Part shown: in pieces, positions 17,778-26,826 of the stretch
How positions within the stretch are numbered: the stretch's first letter is position 1
Layout: every line of letters starts with the position of its first letter
Source of the DNA: Agrococcus terreus
Lineage (GTDB): Bacteria; Actinomycetota; Actinomycetes; Actinomycetales; Microbacteriaceae
Assembly (NCBI RefSeq): GCF_014645235.1
Contig: NZ_BMLM01000002.1
Coordinates: forward strand, 124,001-188,000
Direction of reading: 5' to 3'
DNA length: 64,000 nucleotides
Notes under the pieces: generated by a model
The model's input: the letters and a program-made list of their open reading frames with translations, nothing else
The model's database searches: none
Told to the model about the DNA's origin: nothing
Made by a program: the position numbers and the translations under genes

Positions 17778-18911
17778 TCAGCGCAGGTCGATCTGCAGCA
17801 CCGAGCCGCCGCCGGTCGAGGTCGACCCCACCGTCACGAAGGCCGAGTGCCCGCGGATCGCGAGCCCGTACGGCGCCTCGAGGCCGTCGACGACGACCGC
17901 GTGGTCGGATCCGCCGGGCGTCACCCGCCGCAGCGAGCCGTCGGCACCGTCGAAGAAGTCCGCGTCGTCGAGCTGCACGGCGTAGAGCGCGCCGTCGCGC
18001 CACGCGAGGCTCGTCACGGTCGTGAGCCCGGTCGCGTAGGTCGAGACCTGCCCGTCGGCGCCGATGCGCCAGATCGACGACCCGCCCTCCGGGAACGGGA
18101 AGCCGGTGAGCTGCGAGACGTAGAGCGCGCCGTCCGGGCCGACCGCCACGTCGGTCGGCACCGCCTCGGGCGGGATGAGGCCGGGCCCGAAGGGGTTCGG
18201 CACGGGCGCCCCGGCGGGCAGCACCGCGAGGGCCTCGAGCCCTCCGCGATCGACGCCGACGACGGTGTTGCCGCCAGCGTCGGCGACCGCCCATCCCGCT
18301 CCCGCCGTCGCCATGCCGACGGCGTTGGAGTCTGGCGCCTCGCTCCCGTCCGGGTTCTCGGCGACCTCGAAGGCGTTGAGGTCGGCGACGAGACCGAGAT
18401 CGGCCGCGTCGAGCGGCGCGCTGCCGAGCCGGCCGCTGCGGAGCGTGCCGAAGAGCCCGTAGTCGCCGCCGAGGTCGTCGCGCGCGCTCGCGGCACCCGA
18501 CATGCCGCCGATGAGGAGCGAGATCGTGCGGCCGCGCACCACGACGTCGGATGCGCCGATCGCGTCGCCGCCGAACGACAGCGTCGGCACGCCCGTCACG
18601 ACCCGCCGCTGCTGCCCGTCGCGCACCTCGGTGACGGCGCCCGTGAGGCCGCACCACGCGAACGCGGGGTCGACGCCGGGGATGGCGTCGCACGCCGCGG
18701 TGCTGCCGGCCTCGGCCACGTAGAGGCGGTTCCCGGGGCCGATGGAGAGCTGCCGCGGGTTGTCGAGCCCGCTCGCGATCGTCACCGGCTCGCCGCCGGG
18801 AGGCGCCGCGGAGGCCGTCGTGCCCGCGAGCGGGACGAGGCCGACGGCGACGACCGCGGCGGCGATCGCCGCCGAGCCGCGGAGCGATGCAGGACGGATG
18901 GGTGCAGGCAT
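17778..18911 (-). CDS. Secreted ScyD/ScyE-like beta-propeller protein
   Basis: 377 residues from ATG at 18911, chosen for its GAGGAGGAG ribosome site; a longer frame reaches upstream but would bury the signal peptide. Signal peptide at about 1-37 (hydrophobic core AAIAAAVVAVGLVPLAG, cleavage after ASA). The mature part is a repeated-blade propeller: GLDNPRQLSIGPGNRLYVAE, then VPTDVAVGPDGALYVSQLTG and GLEAPYGLAIRGHSAFV are equivalent blade motifs. ScyD/E family members in Actinobacteria have no established substrate. It is followed by the CMD-fold gene. Confidence 0.8.
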   Translation of the reverse strand: MPAPIRPASLRGSAAIAAAVVAVGLVPLAGTTASAAPPGGEPVTIASGLDNPRQLSIGPGNRLYVAEAGSTAACDAIPGVDPAFAWCGLTGAVTEVRDGQQRRVVTGVPTLSFGGDAIGASDVVVRGRTISLLIGGMSGAASARDDLGGDYGLFGTLRSGRLGSAPLDAADLGLVADLNAFEVAENPDGSEAPDSNAVGMATAGAGWAVADAGGNTVVGVDRGGLEALAVLPAGAPVPNPFGPGLIPPEAVPTDVAVGPDGALYVSQLTGFPFPEGGSSIWRIGADGQVSTYATGLTTVTSLAWRDGALYAVQLDDADFFDGADGSLRRVTPGGSDHAVVVDGLEAPYGLAIRGHSAFVTVGSTSTGGGSVLQIDLR

Positions 18912-19049
18912 GATCGCGCTCCTCCTCGCGGTGCCGCCACCGCGGCGGCACCTCATCGCGAACAGCGTCCTCGTACTCGGGGGTCGAGGCAAGATGCGAC
19001 TTGGCCCAGCGTCCGACGCCGCGCCGCGCGGCTGCGCCGCGGACACGGC

Positions 19050-20285
19050 TCAGCGAGCGCGACGCCGGGCGAGCGGCGACCGCGCGAGGCCCGCGGCCGA
19101 GAGCGCGAAGCCCACCACGACGACCGCGAGCACCGGACCGAGGCCGAGCGCGTCGGCCGCGATGCCGGCGATCGGCGCCGCGACGACGAACATGCCCCGG
19201 TTCGCGGTGCGCATCGTCGCGTTCATGCGCGCCTGCATGGCATCGGGCGTCGCCCGCTGGCGCAGCGCCATCTCGCTCGGGTTGCCGAGGCCCATGCCGA
19301 CCCCGGCCATCACGAGCCCCGCGACGACCACGGCGAGCCCCGCGGGAGGCGCCATCGGCGCGAGCGCCGGCAGCGCCACGAGCGCCCAGCCGAGCGGCGA
19401 GCCGACCCGCGAGAGCACGATCGTGCGCGCCTCCCCGGCCCGGCCGGCGACGACCTCCGCCAGCGCCGTGCCTGCGAGCGTCGCCGCGCCCAGCGCGCCG
19501 AGCGCGAGGCCGAGCCCCGCCGGGCCCGCCGAGAGCCCCGTGAGCACGAGCGGCACGAGCAGCGTCATCGCGGCCCCGTTGCAGAGGAACCACGCATGCG
19601 TCCAGCGCGCGAAGGGCCCGAGCCGCGGATGCCGGTGCACGAAGCGCAGGCCGCGCCCGATCGATCGCCACAGGGGCGGGCGCGACGTGCGCACCGGCTC
19701 GTCGACCGGCATGGTCGCGAGCACGACGGCCGACGCGAGGTGCGCAGCGGCCGCCACGAGCAGCGACACCGGTGCGCCCAGCCACGCGATGAGCGCGCCG
19801 GAGGCGGCCGGCCCCGCCGACTGCGCCGCGTTCGCGCCGAGGTCGAGCCGCTGGTGCGCGGCGAGGAGCAGCGGGCGCGGCACGAGCCGCGGCACGAACG
19901 CCTGCGAGGCGGCGTCGTTCACGAGCGACGCGGCGCCCAGCGCGAGCGCTGCGAGCAGCAGCGCCCACAGCGCGCCGCCGCCGAGCAGCCACGCGGCGGC
20001 GAGCGCCCCGAGGATCGCCGCGCGCGCGAGGTCGCTCGCGAGCATCGCCGTGCGCCGACGCCAGCCCTCCACGAGCGCGCCGGCCACGAGCCCGAGCACC
20101 ACGTACGGCAGCCAGCGCGCTGCGGCGAGCCAGCCGACCTCCGCCGCGCCGCCGCCGAGGTCCTCGACGAGCATCGTCTGCAGCGCGATGATCGCGAGCC
20201 CGACGCCCGTGCCGGTCGCGAGCTCGACGCTCCAGAAGCGCCAGAACGCGGCGCCGAGGCGCTCCCGCCCCGACGCCGCGCTCAT
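19050..20285 (-). CDS. MFS transporter (EntS/MFS_3-like)
   Basis: 411-residue major facilitator with 12 predicted helices split by a loop near residue 195-215 (DEPVRTSRPPLWRSIGRGL). The FWRFWSVELATGTGVGL opening and the NDAASQAFVPRLVPRPLL segment at the helix 4/5 region resemble the MFS_3 group that exports siderophores or drugs. Its ATG is 7 bp after the prfA stop, so it may be read through from the rho-prfA transcript, occupying the place where prmC is found in related genomes. Substrate unknown. Confidence 0.85.
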   Translation of the reverse strand: MSAASGRERLGAAFWRFWSVELATGTGVGLAIIALQTMLVEDLGGGAAEVGWLAAARWLPYVVLGLVAGALVEGWRRRTAMLASDLARAAILGALAAAWLLGGGALWALLLAALALGAASLVNDAASQAFVPRLVPRPLLLAAHQRLDLGANAAQSAGPAASGALIAWLGAPVSLLVAAAAHLASAVVLATMPVDEPVRTSRPPLWRSIGRGLRFVHRHPRLGPFARWTHAWFLCNGAAMTLLVPLVLTGLSAGPAGLGLALGALGAATLAGTALAEVVAGRAGEARTIVLSRVGSPLGWALVALPALAPMAPPAGLAVVVAGLVMAGVGMGLGNPSEMALRQRATPDAMQARMNATMRTANRGMFVVAAPIAGIAADALGLGPVLAVVVVGFALSAAGLARSPLARRRAR

Positions 20286-20292
20286 CGCAGGA

Positions 20293-21372
20293 TCAGGCCT
20301 CGTTGCCGAGGGCCGCGAGCCGCGCCTCCTCGTCCGCCTGGATGCAGGAGTCGATGACGGGCTGCAGCGCGCCGTCCATCACGGAGTCGAGGTTGTACGC
20401 CTTGAAGCCCGTGCGGTGGTCGGCGATGCGGTTCTCGGGGAAGTTGTACGTGCGGATGCGCTCGGAGCGGTCCATGCCGCGGATCTGCGAGCGGCGCGCG
20501 TCGGACGCGGCCGCGTCGAGCTCCTCCTGCTGCTTCGCGAGCAGGCGGGCGCGCAGCACGCGCATCGCCGCCTCGCGGTTCTGCAGCTGGCTCTTCTCGT
20601 TCTGCATCGACACGACGATGCCGGTCGGCACGTGCGTGATGCGCACCGCCGAATCCGTCGTGTTCACGCTCTGCCCGCCGGGGCCGGACGACCGGAAGAC
20701 GTCGATCTTCAGGTCGTTCTGGTCGATCTGGATCTCCTCCGGCTCGTCGACCTCCGGGAAGACGAGCACGCCGGTCGTCGACGTGTGGATGCGGCCCTGC
20801 GCCTCCGTCGCCGGCACGCGCTGCACGCGGTGCACGCCGCCCTCGTACTTCAGCGACGCCCAGACGCCCTCGGCGGGGTCGCTCGAGGAGCCCTTCACGG
20901 CGATCTGGACGTCCTTGTAGCCGCCCATGTCGCTCGCGGTCGACTCGAGCATCTCGACCTTCCAGCCGCGGCTCGTCGCGTAGTGCGTGTACATGCGCAC
21001 GAGGTCGGCGGCGAACAGGGCCGACTCCTCGCCGCCCTCGCCGCCCTTCACCTCGAGGATGACGTCGCGGCCGTCGTCGGGGTCGCGCGGGATGAGGAGG
21101 CGGCGGAGGCGCTCCTCGGCCTCGTGCGCCGCGGCCTCGAGCCCCGGCACCTCCTCGGCGAACGCGTCGTCCTCGCGGGCGAGCTCGCGCGCGGCCTCGA
21201 GGTCCTCGAGGCCGTTCGTCCACCGCTCGTGGGCAGCCTTGATCTGGCTGAGCTCCGCGTAGCGGCGGTTCACCCTGCGGGCGCGGCCGGCGTCGGCGTG
21301 CAGCGCGGGGTCCGCGAGCTGCAGCTCGAGGTCGGCGTGCTCGGCGAGCAGGCCCGCCACCGACTCGAACAC
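20293..21372 (-). CDS. prfA: Peptide chain release factor 1
   Basis: Terminates translation at UAA/UAG. The 359-residue protein has the PxT anticodon-like tripeptide ([16 protein letters not shown]) and the catalytic GGQ ([17 protein letters not shown]), distinguishing it from RF2 (SPF). The GTG start at 21372 is separated from the rho stop by one base, the usual rho-prfA arrangement. Its modifying enzyme PrmC is normally next door but is about 11.4 kb away here. Confidence 0.97.
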   Translation of the reverse strand: MFESVAGLLAEHADLELQLADPALHADAGRARRVNRRYAELSQIKAAHERWTNGLEDLEAARELAREDDAFAEEVPGLEAAAHEAEERLRRLLIPRDPDDGRDVILEVKGGEGGEESALFAADLVRMYTHYATSRGWKVEMLESTASDMGGYKDVQIAVKGSSSDPAEGVWASLKYEGGVHRVQRVPATEAQGRIHTSTTGVLVFPEVDEPEEIQIDQNDLKIDVFRSSGPGGQSVNTTDSAVRITHVPTGIVVSMQNEKSQLQNREAAMRVLRARLLAKQQEELDAAASDARRSQIRGMDRSERIRTYNFPENRIADHRTGFKAYNLDSVMDGALQPVIDSCIQADEEARLAALGNEA

Positions 21373-21373
21373 G

Positions 21374-23365
21374 TCAGTCCTTGTCGTGCTGGCCGGGCAC
21401 CGACTTCGAGACCTTCATGAGGAACTCGACGTTCGACTGCGTCTCCTTGAGCTGCTTGAGCACGAGCTCGAGCGCCTGCTGCGTCTCGAGGCCCGCGAGC
21501 GCCCGGCGCAGCTTCCACATGACCTTCGTCTCCTCGACGCCCATGAGCATCTCCTCGCGGCGCGTGCCGGAGGCGTTGACGTCGACCGCGGGGAAGATGC
21601 GCTTGTCGGCCATCTGGCGCGACAGGCGGAGCTCCATGTTGCCCGTGCCCTTGAACTCCTCGAAGATCACCTCGTCCATCTTCGAGCCCGTCTCGACGAG
21701 CGCCGTGGCGAGGATGGTGAGCGAGCCGCCGTGCTCGATGTTGCGCGCGGCGCCGAAGAACTTCTTCGGCGGGTAGAGCGCGCTCGAGTCGACGCCGCCC
21801 GAGAGGATGCGGCCGGAGGCGGGGGCGGAGAGGTTGTAGGCGCGGCCGAGGCGCGTGATGCCGTCGAGCAGCACGACCACGTCGTGGCCGAGCTCGACGA
21901 GGCGCTTCGCGCGCTCGATCGCGAGCTCCGCGACCGTCGTGTGGTCCTCGGCGGGCCGGTCGAAGGTCGACGCGATGACCTCGCCCTTGACGGTGCGCTG
22001 GAAGTCGGTGACCTCCTCGGGGCGCTCGTCGACGAGGACGATCATGAGGTGGACCTCGGGGTTGTTCTCGGCGATCGCGTTCGCGATGGCCTGCATCACG
22101 AGCGTCTTGCCGGCCTTGGGCGGCGAGACGATGAGGCCGCGCTGGCCCTTGCCGATCGGCGCGACGAGGTCGATGACGCGGGTCGAGAGCTTGTTCTGCG
22201 TCGTCTCGAGGCGGAGGCGCTCCTGGGGGTAGAGCGGCGTGAGCTTCGAGAACTCGGTGCGCGCGAGCGACTCCTCGACCGTCTGGCCGTTCACGGAGTC
22301 GACGCGCACGAGCGCGTTGAACTTCTGGCGGCCCGACTGCTGCTCGCCCTCGCGCGGCTGCTTGATGGCGCCGACGACGGCGTCGCCCTTGCGGAGGCCG
22401 TGCTTCTTCACCTGCGCGAGCGAGACGTAGACGTCGTTCTGGCCGGCGAGGTAGCCGGAGGTGCGCACGAAGGCGTAGTTGTCGAGCACGTCGAGGATGC
22501 CCGCGACGGGCAGGAGGACGTCGTCCTCGTGGATCTCGAGCTCGGCGTCCTGGCCGCCGCGGCGGGTGCGCTCGCGGCCGCGCGAGCGGCGCGACTCGGC
22601 GTCGGCCTGCTGGCGGTCCTGGCCCTGCTGGCGGTCCTGGCCGCGGCCGCCCTGGCTGCCGCGACCCCGGCGCGAGCCGTTGTCGTCGTCGCCGTCGTCC
22701 TGCTGACGGCTGTCCTGGCGCCCGTTGTCCTGCCGGCTGTCCTGGCCGTTCCGGTCCTGGCCGTTGCCCTTGCCGCGGCTGCGGCGGCGGCGCGAGCCGC
22801 CCTCCCGCTGGCCGTCGCCCTGCTGCTCGGCCCCGGCGTCGTCGCCCTTGGCGTCGTCCTGCGGCGCGGCGTCCTGTGCGGGCTCGGCCTGCGCCGAGCG
22901 GGCCTGGGCCGGTGCCTGCTGCTCGGCGGCGGGGGCGACGGCCTCGGCGGCCTCCGGTTGCTCCGCCTGGGGCGCGTCGGCGTCGGCCTTGCGCTTGCGC
23001 GGCGTGCGGGTGCGCTTGGCCTTGGGGGCCTCCTCGCCCTCGGCCGGCTGCGCGTCGGCCTGCGCGGCCTCGCCCTGCGGCGCCTCGGCGGGCGCGGCTG
23101 CCTCGGCAGCGGCCGCGTCGGCGGCGATCTGCGCCTTGGTGCGGCGGGGCGCGCGCTTCTTCGGCGCGGCCTCGGCCGGCGCCTCGGTCGGCTCCGCGGC
23201 GGGCGCCTCGGCGGCGGGCGCCTCCGCGGCGGCTGCCGCGGCCGCGGGGGCCTCGGCGACCAATGCGGTCGACGCGCGGCGCGAGCGGCGCTTGGGCGCG
23301 GCCTGCTCGGCGGGCGCCTCTGCGGCGTCTGCCGCGGGGATGGTGTCGGTGGTCTCGCTGGTCAT
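21374..23365 (-). CDS. rho: Transcription termination factor Rho with long disordered N-terminus
   Basis: Hexameric RNA helicase. In 663 residues, about 1-278 are low complexity: first Ala/Glu/Pro/Lys-rich, then Arg/Gln/Gly/Asp/Asn-rich (for example [20 protein letters not shown]). No SAP-like Rho_N helix motif is recognisable there. The conserved part follows: RNA-binding cold-shock domain ([20 protein letters not shown]), Walker A PPKAGKT, Walker [13 protein letters not shown]-loop [23 protein letters not shown] at 23365 has a GAAGGAG ribosome site 8 bases upstream. E. coli Rho has 419 residues; actinobacterial insertions are known but usually keep Rho_N. Confidence 0.95.
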   Translation of the reverse strand: MTSETTDTIPAADAAEAPAEQAAPKRRSRRASTALVAEAPAAAAAAAEAPAAEAPAAEPTEAPAEAAPKKRAPRRTKAQIAADAAAAEAAAPAEAPQGEAAQADAQPAEGEEAPKAKRTRTPRKRKADADAPQAEQPEAAEAVAPAAEQQAPAQARSAQAEPAQDAAPQDDAKGDDAGAEQQGDGQREGGSRRRRSRGKGNGQDRNGQDSRQDNGRQDSRQQDDGDDDNGSRRGRGSQGGRGQDRQQGQDRQQADAESRRSRGRERTRRGGQDAELEIHEDDVLLPVAGILDVLDNYAFVRTSGYLAGQNDVYVSLAQVKKHGLRKGDAVVGAIKQPREGEQQSGRQKFNALVRVDSVNGQTVEESLARTEFSKLTPLYPQERLRLETTQNKLSTRVIDLVAPIGKGQRGLIVSPPKAGKTLVMQAIANAIAENNPEVHLMIVLVDERPEEVTDFQRTVKGEVIASTFDRPAEDHTTVAELAIERAKRLVELGHDVVVLLDGITRLGRAYNLSAPASGRILSGGVDSSALYPPKKFFGAARNIEHGGSLTILATALVETGSKMDEVIFEEFKGTGNMELRLSRQMADKRIFPAVDVNASGTRREEMLMGVEETKVMWKLRRALAGLETQQALELVLKQLKETQSNVEFLMKVSKSVPGQHDKD

Positions 23366-23502
23366 GCGCGAGGGCTCCTTCAGATCTCGGCCGGCGCAGA
23401 GCGCGCCGGCGGGGAGCTCGTCTCCTGCAGCGCCGTCGGCGTGACCGCCGACGATCCGGCGCGGCAATGCGCGGAGAGGAGTGGGGATCGCCCCCTGCCG
23501 GG

Positions 23503-24459
23503 CTAGGCCGCGGCCTGCGGGGGGATGGGCTCCACTGTACCACCGCGGATGTCGACGGCCAGCAGGAGCGCGCGCCACGGCTCGTCGCGCGACTCGACGA
23601 TCGCCGCGGCCTCGAGCCGGGCTGCCGGATCGCCCGCGAGCACGAGCACCGACGGGCCCGCGCCCGACACGACGGCGGCGTGGCCGGCGGCGCGCAGGGC
23701 GCCGACGAGCGCGCTCGTCTCGGGCATCGCGCTCGCCCGGTACGTCTGGTGCAGGCGGTCCTCGGTGGCGTCGAGCAGCAGCTCGGGGCTCTGCGTCAGC
23801 GCGGCCACGAGCAGCGCCGAGCGCGAGAGGTTGAAGACGGCGTCGGCGTGCGGCACGGCCTCGGGCTGGAGGCTGCGCGCGAGCTTCGTCGACATCGTCG
23901 CCTCGGGCACGGCGACGAGCAGCGAGACGCCGCGGTGCACGGCGAGCTGCTTGTGCCGCGGGCCGGTCTCGTCGACCCACGCGATGGTGAGTCCGCCGAA
24001 GATCGCGGGCGCGACGTTGTCGGGGTGGCCCTCCAGCTCGGTCGCGAGGCGCAGCACGTCGGCGTCGGCGAGCTCGACGAGACCCTCGAGCAGCCCCTGC
24101 GCGGCGAGCACGCCCGAGACGATGGCGGCGCCGGAGGAGCCCATGCCGCGGCCGTGCGGGATGCTGTTGCGCGCGCGCAGCACGAGGCCCGGCGCCTCGA
24201 CGCCCACGGCCTCCAGCACGTGCAGCAGCGAGCGGGCGACGAGGTTCGTCTCGTCGGTGGGCACCTCGTCGGCGCCGACGCCCTCGACCTCGACGCGCAC
24301 GGCCGTGCCGGCCGTCGCCTCCACCTCGAGCTCGTCGTGCACGTTGAGCGCGAGCCCGAGCGTGTCGAAGCCGGGGCCGAGGTTGGCGCTCGTCGCCGGC
24401 ACCTGCACGCGGACGCGGCGGCCGACCGGGATGCTCGCGCCGGGCGCGGCGGCGATCAC
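23503..24459 (-). CDS. thrB: Homoserine kinase
   Basis: GHMP-family kinase phosphorylating homoserine for threonine synthesis. The 318-residue protein starts at GTG 24459, overlapping the thrC stop (GTGA), and shows RVRVQVPATSANLGPGFDTL, the ATP loop IPHGRGMGSSGAAIVSG and the C-terminal motif VVSGAGPSVLVLAG. Order hom-thrC-thrB-rho is the conserved actinobacterial arrangement. The 137-bp gap to rho includes the rho leader. Confidence 0.96.
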   Translation of the reverse strand: MIAAAPGASIPVGRRVRVQVPATSANLGPGFDTLGLALNVHDELEVEATAGTAVRVEVEGVGADEVPTDETNLVARSLLHVLEAVGVEAPGLVLRARNSIPHGRGMGSSGAAIVSGVLAAQGLLEGLVELADADVLRLATELEGHPDNVAPAIFGGLTIAWVDETGPRHKQLAVHRGVSLLVAVPEATMSTKLARSLQPEAVPHADAVFNLSRSALLVAALTQSPELLLDATEDRLHQTYRASAMPETSALVGALRAAGHAAVVSGAGPSVLVLAGDPAARLEAAAIVESRDEPWRALLLAVDIRGGTVEPIPPQAAA

Positions 24460-25526
24460 GCCAGGCCCAGCATCTGCGCGACCTGCGCGACGTCGGCGTC
24501 CGCGGCCTCGGGCGTCGCGTCGGTGCCGTCGTCCTGGCGGAGGCCGTACTGCGCGTCCTTGAGGCCGTGGCCGGTGACCGTGAGCGCGATGGTCGAGCCT
24601 GCGGGGATCTCGCCGGCGGCGTGCCGCTCGAGGAGGCCCGCGACCGAGATCGCGGAGGCCGGCTCGACGAAGACGCCGGTCGACGAGGCGAGCAGGCGCT
24701 GCGCGCGGAGGATGTCGGCGTCCTCGATCGCGCCGATCCAGCCGCCCGACTGGTCGCGCGCGTCGAGCGCGCCCTGCCACGAGGCCGGGTTGCCGATCCG
24801 GATGGCGGTCGCGACGGTGTCGGGGTCGCGCACGACCGCGCCGCGCACGATCGGGGCCGCGCCCGCGGCCTGGAAGCCGAGCATCCGGGGCCGCTTCGTG
24901 GCCATGCCGCTCGACTCGGCCTCCGAGTAGCCGCGCCAGTAGGCGGTGATGTTGCCGGCGTTGCCGACCGGGATGCAGTGGATGTCGGGCGCGTCGCCGA
25001 GCACGTCGACGATCTCGAACGAGGCGGTCTTCTGCCCCTCGATGCGGTCGTCGTTCACGGAGTTGACGAGGTGCACCGGGTAGTGCTCGGCGAGCTCCTT
25101 CGAGATCTCGAGGCAGTCGTCGAAGTTGCCGCGGATCTGCACGATGCGGGCGCCGTGCACGACCGACTGGGCGAGCTTGCCCATCGAGATGCGGCCCTCC
25201 GGCACCAGCACGACGGCCTGGATGCCGGCGGCGGCCGCGTAGGCGGCGGCCGCGGCCGAGGTGTTGCCGGTCGACGCGCACGCGATCGCCTTCGCGCCCC
25301 GCTCGACGGCGCGCGAGACCGCGACCGTCATGCCGCGGTCCTTGAACGAGCCCGTCGGGTTCAGCCCCTCGAACTTCACGAACACGCGCCCGTCGACCAT
25401 CGCCGAGAGCGGCCGAGACTCGATGAGCGGCGTGCCGCCCTCGCCGAGCGTCACGACCGTCGACGCCTCCGTCACGCCCAGCTGCTGCGAGTACTCGCGC
25501 AGCACGCCCTGCCACTGCTTCGCCAT
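24456..25526 (-). CDS. thrC: Threonine synthase
   Basis: PLP enzyme forming threonine from O-phosphohomoserine. The 356-residue protein belongs to the short actinobacterial type; the PLP lysine is in NPTGSFKDRGMTVAVS and phosphate is bound by PVGNAGNITAYWRG. The start MAKQWQGVLREYSQQLGV has a GGAGGATC ribosome site. It is 10 bp after hom, so both are in one operon. Confidence 0.96.
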   Translation of the reverse strand: MAKQWQGVLREYSQQLGVTEASTVVTLGEGGTPLIESRPLSAMVDGRVFVKFEGLNPTGSFKDRGMTVAVSRAVERGAKAIACASTGNTSAAAAAYAAAAGIQAVVLVPEGRISMGKLAQSVVHGARIVQIRGNFDDCLEISKELAEHYPVHLVNSVNDDRIEGQKTASFEIVDVLGDAPDIHCIPVGNAGNITAYWRGYSEAESSGMATKRPRMLGFQAAGAAPIVRGAVVRDPDTVATAIRIGNPASWQGALDARDQSGGWIGAIEDADILRAQRLLASSTGVFVEPASAISVAGLLERHAAGEIPAGSTIALTVTGHGLKDAQYGLRQDDGTDATPEAADADVAQVAQMLGLA

Positions 25527-25536
25527 CGTGATCCTC

Positions 25537-26826
25537 CTAGTCGATGAGCCGGATCACGCTGTCGATCCGCTCCACGTCGTCATGCGCATCGAGCGCGGCG
25601 AGCACCGCCGCGATGCGGGCCTCGCTGGCCGTGTGGGTGCCGAGCACGAGCGCCGCCTCGTCGTCGCGCGCGTCCTGCCGCACCGACTCCACCGAGACGC
25701 CGTGCTCGGCGAAGAGGCCGGCGACCGCGGCGAGCACGCCGGGGCGGTCGGCGACCGTGAGGGCCAGCTCGTGCCGCGCGAGCACGTCGCCGAACTCCGC
25801 GACCGCGAGGTTCGCGTGCGACGAGGGCGGCGATCCCGGGCCGCCGAGCACGTGGCGGCGGGCGATCGAGACGAGGTCGCCGAGCACCGCCGATGCCGTC
25901 TCGGGGCCGCCCGCGCCCGCGCCGTAGAACATGAGGTCGCCCGCGGCCTCCGCCGTGACGAAGATGGCGTTCTTCGCCTCGTGGACGGCGGCGAGCGGAT
26001 GCGTCGCCGGCAGCGAGACGGGGTGGACGCGCGCGCTCACGCGGTCGCCCGCGGGGCCGCCCAGCCGCTCACAGATGGCGACGAGCTTGAGCACGCGCCC
26101 GGTGCGCTCGGCCTGCGCGACCATCTCGGCGCTCACGCCCGTGATGCCCTCGCGGTGGACGCGGTCGGCGGGCACGACGGTGTGGAAGGCGAGCGAGGCG
26201 AGGATCGTCGCCTTCGAGGCGGCGTCGAAGCCCTCGACGTCGGCGGTCGGGTCGGCCTCCGCGTAGCCGAGGTCGGTCGCGACGCGCAGCGCCTCCTCGA
26301 GCGTGGCGCCCTGCGTGTGCATGCGGTCGAGGATGAAGTTCGTCGTGCCGTTGACGATGCCCATCACCCGCAGCACGCGGTCGCCCGCGAGCGACTGCTC
26401 GAGCGGGCGGATGATGGGGATGGCGCCGCCGACGGCCGCCTCGTAGGCGACCTGCGCGCCCACGGCCTCCGCCGCCTCGAACAGCTCCGGGCCGTGCGCG
26501 GCGACGAGCGCCTTGTTCGCGGTGACGACGTCGGCGCCCGCGGCGATGGCGTCGAGCAGCAGCGAGCGGGCGGGCTCGATGCCGCCGAGCAGCTCCACCA
26601 CGACGTCGGCGCCGGCGACGAGCGTCGCGAGGTCGTCGGTGAGCAGCTCGCGCGGCAGCTCGACGTCGCGCTTCGCCTCGACGTCGCGCACCCCGATGCC
26701 CACGAGCTCGAGCCGCGCGCCGGAGCGGGCGGCGAGCTCGTCGCCCTGCTCGAGCAGGAGCCGCGCCACCTGTGCGCCGACGCTGCCGGCGCCGAGGAGC
26801 GCGATCCGGAGGCTGCGGTAGTTCAT
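25537..26826 (-). CDS. hom: Homoserine dehydrogenase with ACT domain
   Basis: Reduces aspartate semialdehyde to homoserine. The 429 residues comprise an N-terminal NAD(P) domain (IALLGAGSVGAQVARLL at 8-24), the central catalytic domain (MGIVNGTTNFIL, GYAEADPTADVEGFDA) and a C-terminal ACT domain (about 350-425, ELALTVADRPGVLAAVAG), the usual site of threonine feedback inhibition. Its ATG overlaps the lysA stop (ATGA), linking lysine and threonine branches in one transcript. Confidence 0.96.
   Translation of the reverse strand: MNYRSLRIALLGAGSVGAQVARLLLEQGDELAARSGARLELVGIGVRDVEAKRDVELPRELLTDDLATLVAGADVVVELLGGIEPARSLLLDAIAAGADVVTANKALVAAHGPELFEAAEAVGAQVAYEAAVGGAIPIIRPLEQSLAGDRVLRVMGIVNGTTNFILDRMHTQGATLEEALRVATDLGYAEADPTADVEGFDAASKATILASLAFHTVVPADRVHREGITGVSAEMVAQAERTGRVLKLVAICERLGGPAGDRVSARVHPVSLPATHPLAAVHEAKNAIFVTAEAAGDLMFYGAGAGGPETASAVLGDLVSIARRHVLGGPGSPPSSHANLAVAEFGDVLARHELALTVADRPGVLAAVAGLFAEHGVSVESVRQDARDDEAALVLGTHTASEARIAAVLAALDAHDDVERIDSVIRLID

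Noticed and set aside
19047-19300. Longer N-terminus for the ScyD-like protein starting at 19046
   Set aside because: It would add 45 Arg/Pro-rich residues before a clear signal peptide; the ATG at 18911 has a strong ribosome site.
8875-20292. Prophage or integrative element
   Set aside because: No integrase, transposase, structural phage gene or tRNA attachment repeat is present in or beside the block.
23366-23502. Possible riboswitch or attenuator before rho
   Set aside because: Some GC-rich pairing is possible, but no conserved motif or convincing terminator/antiterminator pair was found.
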